Shown: positions 58,481-64,000 of the stretch, piece by piece
Position numbering within the stretch: the first letter of the stretch is position 1
How the letters are laid out: each line of letters opens with the position of its first letter
NCBI RefSeq assembly: GCF_050030965.1
Contig: NZ_CP188297.1
Span: forward strand, 3,658,001 to 3,722,000
Direction: 5' to 3'
DNA length: 64,000 nucleotides
DNA from: Glutamicibacter sp002979865
GTDB taxonomy: Bacteria; Actinomycetota; Actinomycetes; Actinomycetales; Micrococcaceae
Notes under the pieces: model-generated
Database searches by the model: none
Told to the model about the DNA's origin: nothing
Seen by the model: the letters and a program-made list of their open reading frames with translations, nothing else
Program-made: the position numbers and the translations under genes

Positions 58481-59205
58481 CACTTTGCTTTCTTTGTCGT
58501 GGCTTCACCTTGGGCCTGATCAGCACCCGAAGTCAAGTTCCAGCTCTTGCGGTGGTAGTCGCAGGGACCCTGCGCAACGATCGCGGCACGATGCGCAGCG
58601 GTGGCATACCCCTTGTTGATCTCCCAGCCGAAGGCCGGATGCTCGGTGGCCAGATCAACCATGATTCCATCGCGTTCGACCTTGGCCAGGATGGAAGCTC
58701 CGGCGATCGCCTGGCAGGTCATGTCGCCTTTGATGATGGTCGTCACCGGGATGTGCAGGCCCACTGGTTCGCGGTCATCGGCCAGGATGTCGAAGAGATC
58801 CGGTTCCGGTGCGGTCAGCCAGTCGTAGCTGCCATCCAGAAGCGCCGCCTCGGGCTGTACCGCGCACAGCTCCATGGCCCGCGATCCGGCCAGGCGCAGG
58901 GCGCCAGTAACTCCCAGCTCATCGATTTCAGCCGCAGAGGCATGCCCGACGCCATAGCCCACGGCCCACTGGCGAACTGGATCGACCAGTTCCGTACGGG
59001 TTTCCGAGCTCAGCAGCTTGGAGTCGCGCAGCGCTGGGAACTCCGTGACCTGCTCAATATCTATTACCGTCATGCCGACGGTAATCGGACCAGCCAAGGC
59101 GCCGCGTCCCACCTCATCGACCGCTGCGATATAGCGGAACCCATGCTTGGCTGCCAAGGCGCGCTCATGTTCTAGCGTGGTTGCCTTGCTCTTCAAAACG
59201 GCCAT
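58480..59205 (-). CDS. rnhB: Ribonuclease HII
   Basis: A 241-residue RNase HII removing ribonucleotides from DNA. Catalytic residues are D30-E31 in AAVDEVGRGALAGP and D124 in ALLDGSYDWL, and the KGD motif (IIKGDMTCQAIAGASILAKV) is present. The ATG giving MAVLKSKAT is preferred over the 30-codon longer frame because it follows a TAGGGG element and leaves room after lepB. The C-terminus is extended with a lysine-rich tail. It is downstream of lepB and upstream of DUF2469. Confidence 0.95.
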   Translation of the reverse strand: MAVLKSKATTLEHERALAAKHGFRYIAAVDEVGRGALAGPITVGMTVIDIEQVTEFPALRDSKLLSSETRTELVDPVRQWAVGYGVGHASAAEIDELGVTGALRLAGSRAMELCAVQPEAALLDGSYDWLTAPEPDLFDILADDREPVGLHIPVTTIIKGDMTCQAIAGASILAKVERDGIMVDLATEHPAFGWEINKGYATAAHRAAIVAQGPCDYHRKSWNLTSGADQAQGEATTKKAK

Positions 59206-59216
59206 GGGCGGTGCCC

Positions 59217-59942
59217 CTACTTCGCCACTGCGTGCGGGACGTTGGCGAAGACTTCTTCGTGCGAGTCGACGATGCCCCAGCGCGAGGTTGGCCAAGAGAT
59301 CACCGAAGCGCGGCCCTGGACGGATTCGAGGTCGACGAAACCGCCCTGGCGATCGGCGTGGAAGCGGGAATCCGCGCTGGCACCTCGGTGATCACCCATC
59401 ACCCAGATTTTTCCTTCTGGGACGGTCGCCTTGAATTCCATGTCTGACGGGCTGTCGCCGTCAAAGATGTACGGCTCGTCAATGGGCTCGCCGTTGATCG
59501 TGATGGCGCCTTCCGCGGTGCAGCATTCCACGGTGTCACCGGGCATGCCGATGATGCGCTTGACCAGGTACTGCTCATCAGCCGCTGGCAGCACGCCGAC
59601 AAAGGAGAGCACATTCTGGAACGCGGTGGGGTACTCGGTCAGCGGTGGCAGCCATTCCTGGTCATCGCGGAAGACGACGACGTCGCCTCGTTCCAGCTCG
59701 AACGGCCCGGGAACCATGAGGTTGGCGAAAATCCTGTCGTTGACCTCGAGGGTATGCTCCATGGAGCCTGACGGGATGTAGTAGGCACGGAAGAAGAAGG
59801 TCTTGATCACGAACGAGAGCAACAGCGCGATCGCGATGATGATGACAATCTCGCGGACGAAGCGCCATATTTTGTATAGGGGTCCCCTGCTTGGAGGAGT
59901 CTCTGCTGATGCTGCGCTCACGATTCGATTAGTACCTTCCAT
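59217..59942 (-). CDS. lepB: Signal peptidase I (copy 1)
   Basis: A 241-residue membrane-anchored serine/lysine protease removing Sec and Tat signal peptides. One N-terminal transmembrane helix (IVIIIAIALLLSFVIKTFFF) precedes the nucleophile S60 in YIPSGSMEHTL and the general base K128 in YLVKRIIGMPGD; the later GDHR of box E is also present (VMGDHRGASADSR). It begins the rnhB-DUF2469 run. A second, partial lepB lies 3.5 kb upstream, beyond the lipoprotein and protease genes. Confidence 0.95.
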   Translation of the reverse strand: MEGTNRIVSAASAETPPSRGPLYKIWRFVREIVIIIAIALLLSFVIKTFFFRAYYIPSGSMEHTLEVNDRIFANLMVPGPFELERGDVVVFRDDQEWLPPLTEYPTAFQNVLSFVGVLPAADEQYLVKRIIGMPGDTVECCTAEGAITINGEPIDEPYIFDGDSPSDMEFKATVPEGKIWVMGDHRGASADSRFHADRQGGFVDLESVQGRASVISWPTSRWGIVDSHEEVFANVPHAVAK

Positions 59943-60020
59943 TGTCGCGTGTAATCCCCATCTTACGTGTCTTGCCAGGCGCAGCGGATCATTGCATAGC
60001 CACGGCCAGTTGCCCAGAAA

Positions 60021-60064
60021 CGCACCAATGGCCAGGTCCGTCGCCGGGCCTGGCCATTGGTGCG
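60021..60064 (-). terminator. Intrinsic terminator of the prodomain-like lipoprotein gene
   Basis: CGCACCAATGGCCAGG and its complement form a perfect 16-bp stem just after the lipoprotein stop. Confidence 0.75.
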
Positions 60065-60085
60065 TCCGTTCAAGCGGACTGCGGG

Positions 60086-60673
60086 CTACTGGGTGGCAGC
60101 AGGCGACATGATGCCACCGCTCTGCTTGTAGTCCACGGGGATTTCGCCGATGGGCTTCTCAGCTTCAATCAGCTTTTGGACTTCGTCCAGCTGGCTCTTG
60201 TCCACCGACAAGGTGATGCCACCCGTTTCAGGATTCAGCGTGTATGCATGGATGGCAGTGCGCACGGGGTTTTCCTGCTTGCCCTGCCACTTCATGATTT
60301 CGGAAATCGCCGAACGAAGCTCCTCGCTGCTGAATTGGACCAGGTGCCCGATGGCTCCGGCTTCTTCAATAGCGGATAGCTGCGCTTCGCTGGTCGTCGA
60401 AACGTTCAGCTGCCCGTCCTTGATCCAACCCTGGACGTATTCATCGCCCAAGGCTTCGGAGAGCTGGTCATTGGTCTGGAGCAGTGCGTCTTGATCCACG
60501 GTGTTCCCGCTCGAGTTTTCTGTTTGCTGCGAGGATTCCGATCCCGTGGCGCTGGTCGTAGCCTGCGCACCTGGATCGGTTCCCTGGCCGCAGCCGGTTA
60601 GCAATAGGGCAGCCATGGCGGCAGTTGAGGCCAGCATGATTGGCGTGCGTGAAGTTCTAGCGTTGAAATTCAT
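60086..60673 (-). CDS. Lipoprotein resembling a free-standing alpha-lytic-protease prodomain
   Basis: A 195-residue lipoprotein: signal peptide with lipobox LLTGC (Cys28), a Ser/Thr/Gln-rich spacer to about residue 58, then one domain. The domain runs from about residue 77 with YVQGWIKDGQLNVSTTSE, AIEEAGAIGHLVQFSSEEL and then AYTLNPETGGITLSVDKSQ. This order (aromatic-W-I, strand, AG turn, FSxxxL helix, Y-x-NPxTGxI strand) matches the prodomain of alpha-lytic/streptogrisin proteases (FAGSWI..., VRYSLKQLQ, WYVDPRSNAVVVKV). No protease domain follows. GAGGTG precedes the ATG. The neighbour upstream is an S1 protease, so it could fold, inhibit or hold that enzyme at the membrane, which is inference. 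Confidence 0.7.
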   Translation of the reverse strand: MNFNARTSRTPIMLASTAAMAALLLTGCGQGTDPGAQATTSATGSESSQQTENSSGNTVDQDALLQTNDQLSEALGDEYVQGWIKDGQLNVSTTSEAQLSAIEEAGAIGHLVQFSSEELRSAISEIMKWQGKQENPVRTAIHAYTLNPETGGITLSVDKSQLDEVQKLIEAEKPIGEIPVDYKQSGGIMSPAATQ

Positions 60674-60773
60674 AATTTACACCTCGGTGATATTCACGTT
60701 GCCGCAACGATCTTAGCTTTGAGACTAGTGCCGGAATCGTAGAGCAACCAAGGAGCTACATGTGTGCCAAGTA

Positions 60774-60813
60774 AAAATGCCCCGCTACTTGTTCTCAAGT
60801 AGCGGGGCATTTT
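60774..60813 (-). terminator. Intrinsic terminator of the serine protease gene
   Basis: AAAATGCCCCGCTACTTG and its complement form a long perfect stem with a three-base loop, flanked by A/T runs. Confidence 0.9.
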
Positions 60814-60846
60814 CAGCAGGACCCAGTCCCGCCGGAACAGAATCCC

Positions 60847-63009
60847 TTAGCCGTGGCGACGTGCGTTGCGGCGGAACAGCAGGAATGCCGCACCGGCCAG
60901 GGCCATTGCGCCACCGGCGGCGATCAGCGGAACGCTGTTCGAACCGGTATCCGCCAAAGGATCGTCCTTCTTAGGAGTTTCCTTTGGAGTTGCAGACTTG
61001 CTTGGCTCGTCGTCCTTCTGGTCCTTCGGAGCTTCGGACTTGTTGTCCTCCGAAGCGGAAGGAGAGGTGCTCTCCGATGGCTTGTCGCTTTCGTCCTCGG
61101 AAGGCGATGGCGAGGTGCTCTCGGAAGGCTTGTCGCTTTCGTCCTCGGAAGGCGATGGCGAGGTGCTCTCGGAAGGCTCAGTAGTTGGTTCCTCGGAAGG
61201 CTCCGTAGTTGGTTCCTCAGTAGGTTCCTCGGTAGGCTCCTCAGTAGGTTCCTCGGTTGGAGTTGGAGTTGGAGTCGGCGCAGCAACGATCACGACGTTG
61301 GCGTTGACCCGCTCAGAGGTGTTGAAGCCGTTCTTGGCCACAACGCTGAACGCAAACTTTCCTGGTTCTTCCGGGGCTGGGAACGAGAAGTTTCCTTTAG
61401 CGTCCAGCTCAACCTTCTTGTAGAGCTTGCCGTCAACGACCACACGGATGATGGTGCCAGCCGGAGCATTGGCAAGGGTACCGGTGATTGCTTCACCAGG
61501 TTCAACTTCAGTACCGTTTTCCACCGTGATGGCAGGGGTATTGATATGGAATTTCAGCGTGTAGCCATCAATGTAGCCCTTGTCGAAGACATCATCGAGC
61601 GAGGTGTACATGGCGATGTCATCAGCGGTGTTTTCCTCCAGGTCTTCACCTGCGGCGTTGGCCGAGTTGATGCCTGCAGCCTTGCTGCCAACCAGCATTG
61701 GGCCACCGGAGTCACCCTGGTCAAGCACGCTCTGGCCAGGATTTTCAGCGACATACCCAGCAACTGAACGGTAGGTCTTATCCGAGCCACCGACAAAGAA
61801 GACACCTTCGCCGATGATCGGGGAGCAGCTCCAACCGGTGGTACGGCCCGAAGAGCAAGCTTCCGACCCGACGAGAGCCTTGGTCGTGCCAGTCACGTTG
61901 ATAACGTCGTCGCGAGGTTCCTTGCCGTCAACCCATTCGGACACAGCAGCGTGCAGGTTCAGCGCAGGATTGATGTTATCGATCACCGAGATATCCGTGC
62001 CTGGTTCCAGGTTATTGAACTCTTCCTCGGTCAAGGAGTTCAGTTCTTCGGCAGATAGGCCCGAATTACCCGGACCACCGAACTGGTTGAATCCAAAGGT
62101 ACCCAGCTCGGCACCCAGCGTTGGCGATTGGCCTGGTACCGACTGTTCGGCAAGGCCCAAAATCTTGGTGGCGCCATCTTCCGAGCAGTGCCCAGCCGAG
62201 ATGATGGCATCTTCACCCTCTGCGGTCCACGCAGTAAATCCGAGCGAGCAGACCGTCGACGTGCTAGTAGGTGCGCCGGACTTGTCCATTGCGTAACCCA
62301 GGGCGCCGTAAATATCCTCTGCGGCGGTGGTCTTGGCAACACCCGAGCTTTCTACACCGTCAACGTGCGTAGCTTCGCTGACGAACTGCTCAACGGTCAG
62401 CTTCTCAGGCAGGGAGCCAGCGGACTTGGACTTCAGTTCGTCCGCAGCTTCCTTCTCGTCGAAGCCCTTTGCGTAGATCTTCAAGCCATCGTTGGTCTGA
62501 AGGATAGCGGTGATGCGCTTCAGTTCTTTCGGCTCGATGTTGGCCAAGAGCTCGGTGTAGACCTTGTCTACGGTCTTGACCTGCGAGTCAACTTCGGTCA
62601 CCACGATAGGAGCCGGAGCAGCACTGGCCTTGACGATCTCCTTGGCCTTGGCAGCGTCATTCTTGCTTACGGTGATCTCGGCTTTGCCGTCCTTCACCGA
62701 GGCAGTGGCGTCAATGCCTTTCGCATTCAGTTCGTCGCGGACCTTGGAAGCAGCGTCGCTGGTCTCCCCGTCCTTGACGTACTCTTCAACGGACTTATTG
62801 AGGTCCTTCTCAATAGCCTTGTCGAGCCCCTCGGTGTCCAGAGCGGTTTCGCTGGCCAAAGGCTTCTCGCTTGCCGTAGCGGACGCAGACGGCGATTCGG
62901 AGGCCGTTGGCGCTGCTGCGGCAGGCATGAAGCTAGAGCCGACCACCAAGGCGGTCGCGGCTGCTGCAACGATGCCGCGTTGCGCAGTCTTCTTTTTTGG
63001 ATGTGGCAT
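60847..63009 (-). CDS. Secreted S1 serine protease with Pro-rich stalk and LADTG wall-sorting tail
   Basis: A 720-residue surface protein. Order: signal peptide (cleaved after about residue 33), Ala/Ser-rich spacer, a propeptide to about 240, then a chymotrypsin-fold domain with His274 in ISAGHC, an Asp in GTDISVID (about 339) and Ser434 in DQGDSGGPML. An Ig/FN3-like module follows (VENGTEVEPGEAITGTL...), then EEPT/EEPS repeats and two exact 16-residue Ser/Pro/Glu/Asp repeats. The tail is LADTG at about 685, a hydrophobic helix and RRNARRHG, i.e. a sortase signal with Ala for the usual Pro. GGGAGAAG precedes the ATG. No sortase gene lies in the window. Confidence 0.9.
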   Translation of the reverse strand: MPHPKKKTAQRGIVAAAATALVVGSSFMPAAAAPTASESPSASATASEKPLASETALDTEGLDKAIEKDLNKSVEEYVKDGETSDAASKVRDELNAKGIDATASVKDGKAEITVSKNDAAKAKEIVKASAAPAPIVVTEVDSQVKTVDKVYTELLANIEPKELKRITAILQTNDGLKIYAKGFDEKEAADELKSKSAGSLPEKLTVEQFVSEATHVDGVESSGVAKTTAAEDIYGALGYAMDKSGAPTSTSTVCSLGFTAWTAEGEDAIISAGHCSEDGATKILGLAEQSVPGQSPTLGAELGTFGFNQFGGPGNSGLSAEELNSLTEEEFNNLEPGTDISVIDNINPALNLHAAVSEWVDGKEPRDDVINVTGTTKALVGSEACSSGRTTGWSCSPIIGEGVFFVGGSDKTYRSVAGYVAENPGQSVLDQGDSGGPMLVGSKAAGINSANAAGEDLEENTADDIAMYTSLDDVFDKGYIDGYTLKFHINTPAITVENGTEVEPGEAITGTLANAPAGTIIRVVVDGKLYKKVELDAKGNFSFPAPEEPGKFAFSVVAKNGFNTSERVNANVVIVAAPTPTPTPTEEPTEEPTEEPTEEPTTEPSEEPTTEPSESTSPSPSEDESDKPSESTSPSPSEDESDKPSESTSPSASEDNKSEAPKDQKDDEPSKSATPKETPKKDDPLADTGSNSVPLIAAGGAMALAGAAFLLFRRNARRHG
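61081..61176 (-). repeat. Two exact 48-bp tandem repeats in the protease stalk
   Basis: The 48-bp unit occurs twice with no mismatch, encoding PSESTSPSPSEDESDK in each copy; a degenerate third copy precedes at the C-terminal side. Identity at DNA level suggests recent duplication or slippage. Confidence 0.9.
61190..61262 (-). repeat. 12-bp EEPT-type repeats in the protease stalk
   Basis: Near-identical 12-bp units, GGTTCCTCAGTA and GGCTCCTCGGTA among them, encode a PTEE/PSEE run of six or more copies. Confidence 0.85.
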
Positions 63010-63370
63010 TAATGCTTCTCCCAGATTTATGGTGCGAGTGCCCGCGCGTCCCCTTACCTAAGGGCGCGCGCGTAAGCACAGGTGTTGTTACCAAAATGAA
63101 ACAATACTTGGTTCCGACACAGCTTTTCAACCATCGAATCCAACAAAAATATAAATTCCAGAACCCGTTTCACCTAGTCAAATAGCTCTACCCTCGTCGA
63201 GCTGGGTTACAACTTACGTGCCAGTAGTATTGGTTTAAGATTGGACTTCTCTTTCTAATCCCTAGTCAGCTTGGTGGATCCTGAGTGTTGTCGCGAAATT
63301 TACACACCAATTGCACAGCAAATCGGGTGGGATGGAAATCCATCCGAATTAATTCCATTAACCTACAAAA
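63010..63370. other. AT-rich intergenic region upstream of the protease
   Basis: About 360 bp without a gene, clearly richer in A/T than the surrounding DNA, with runs such as CAACAAAAATATAAATTCC and AATTAATTCCATT. It must hold the protease promoter and may hold regulator sites. Confidence 0.5.
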
Positions 63371-63408
63371 ATAGCGCCAGATGGGTAGTTCTACCCATCT
63401 GGCGCTAT
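63371..63408 (-). terminator. Intrinsic terminator of the second lepB gene
   Basis: ATAGCGCCAGATGGGTAG and its complement form an 18-bp perfect stem with a two-base loop, flanked by A-runs and T-rich sequence. Confidence 0.85.
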
Positions 63409-63433
63409 CAAAATCGCCGGTTGTTACGGCGTG

Positions 63434-64000
63434 TCACCTGATTGCTGAACGCTGATCGAGCGGCCAAATCACCTCGGTCGCTTTGCCGGTGACGCGCTCG
63501 ACGCTGATCATTCCGCCGCCGCTTGCGCCCAGCAATGCCCGCGAATCCTTGGAAGTGGAGCGGTGATCGCCCATGACCCACAAGCGGCCAATCGGCACTT
63601 CTACGGAAAATTTCTGTTCGCTCGGAGCATCCCCGGCGAAGATGTACTGCTCGTCTGCAGGCTCGCCGTTGACGAGCAGTCGCCCATCGGCGCTGCAGCA
63701 TTCCACGGTGTCTCCCCCAACACCAATGACGCGCTTGACGTACTTATTGCTGCTCCCGGTGAGGCTGAACGCCCCCAGCAGATCATCAGCGAAGCTGGCC
63801 TTGGCGTAGGGCAGGAACGAGCCGCGGCCATCGAAGACGATGACGTCTCCGCGTTGCGGATCGGCATCCGAGTAAGCGCGGCGGTCTACGGCGATGCTCT
63901 GGCCAGGATTGAGCGTGGATTCCATGGAGTTGGACTCGATATGGAAGACGTCGATCAGGGTGGCGCGAATAACGATGGCGGCTAGCAGACCAAGAATGAT
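63434..64000 (-). CDS. lepB: Signal peptidase I (copy 2), 5' part beyond window edge
   Basis: The C-terminal 188 or so residues of a second signal peptidase I; the frame is open to the right edge. A hydrophobic helix end (ILGLLAAIVIRATLIDVF) is followed by the nucleophile in ESNSMESTL, the base in KYVKRVIGVGGD, and the box E VMGDHRSTSKDSR. It differs from copy 1 in the active-site context (SNSM against SGSM) and in insert length, so the two are diverged paralogues. The lipoprotein and protease genes lie between them. Confidence 0.93.
   Translation of the reverse strand: MILGLLAAIVIRATLIDVFHIESNSMESTLNPGQSIAVDRRAYSDADPQRGDVIVFDGRGSFLPYAKASFADDLLGAFSLTGSSNKYVKRVIGVGGDTVECCSADGRLLVNGEPADEQYIFAGDAPSEQKFSVEVPIGRLWVMGDHRSTSKDSRALLGASGGGMISVERVTGKATEVIWPLDQRSAIR

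Noticed and set aside
1..64000. CRISPR array, insertion sequence or prophage
   Set aside because: No regularly spaced direct repeats, transposase, terminal inverted repeats or phage structural genes were seen. XerC is the housekeeping recombinase in its usual context.

Overview
The window looks like chromosomal DNA of a high-GC Gram-positive bacterium of the family Micrococcaceae, of Arthrobacter or Glutamicibacter type. The pointers are GC-rich third codon positions, frequent GTG starts, actinobacterial families (DUF3052, DUF3145, DUF2469, DUF2637), a homodimeric AceE, paired MptB-like mannosyltransferases, a PucR-type FasR-like regulator in front of fabD, and an XerC-DprA-YifB-YraN-RnhB-LepB gene order. 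The genus is an inference from gene content only. I see no CRISPR array, insertion sequence or prophage.

Layout. 1-5.5 kb: membrane proteins, two MptB-like mannosyltransferases and orn. 5.5-6.8 kb: two identical tRNA-His genes flanking a sugar O-acetyltransferase. 7.6-10.5 kb: an acyl-CoA dehydrogenase-like protein, peptide deformylase and an AlkZ-like DNA glycosylase. 10.7-14.3 kb: long-form GAPDH, RNase P RNA and a flavoprotein disulfide reductase. 14.4-19.1 kb: yaaA, a VOC protein, a NIF3-family protein, msrA, cysK and cysE. 19.2-26.8 kb: a dicarboxylate symporter, a lipoprotein, a short UvrA paralogue with a GNAT gene, and an oxidoreductase/DUF1304/TetR group with a clear operator. 27.4-31.8 kb: a gluconate block (gnd, GntR regulator, GntP permease, gntK). 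32-38.8 kb: stress membrane protein, orphan zeta-like kinase, TrhA, an ArgE/transporter operon, and a TetR/glycosyltransferase pair around a long palindrome. 38.9-43.3 kb: methyltransferases, CsbD, a small regulator with its membrane partner, and two identical tRNA-Val(TAC) genes.

43.4-51.7 kb is a central-metabolism block: a peroxiredoxin/DUF3052 operon divergent from aceE, then a FasR-like regulator, fabD, acpP and fabF. No fabH lies between fabD and acpP, where it sits in many actinobacteria. 51.9-53.7 kb holds small enzymes and DUF3145. 53.8-60 kb is the xerC, dprA, yifB, yraN, DUF2469, rnhB, lepB run on the minus strand. At 60-63 kb a lipoprotein that resembles a free-standing alpha-lytic-protease prodomain, and a secreted S1 serine protease with a proline-rich stalk and a LADTG-type wall-sorting tail, lie between lepB and a second, edge-truncated lepB.

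Points most worth following: the propeptide-like lipoprotein beside an anchored protease between two signal peptidases; an acyl-CoA dehydrogenase-like protein lacking a glutamate at both usual catalytic-base positions; the absence of fabH from the fab cluster; the 43-bp operator shared by a TetR gene and a glycosyltransferase gene; and the tandem identical tRNA genes, whose promoters share a motif just after the -10 box.
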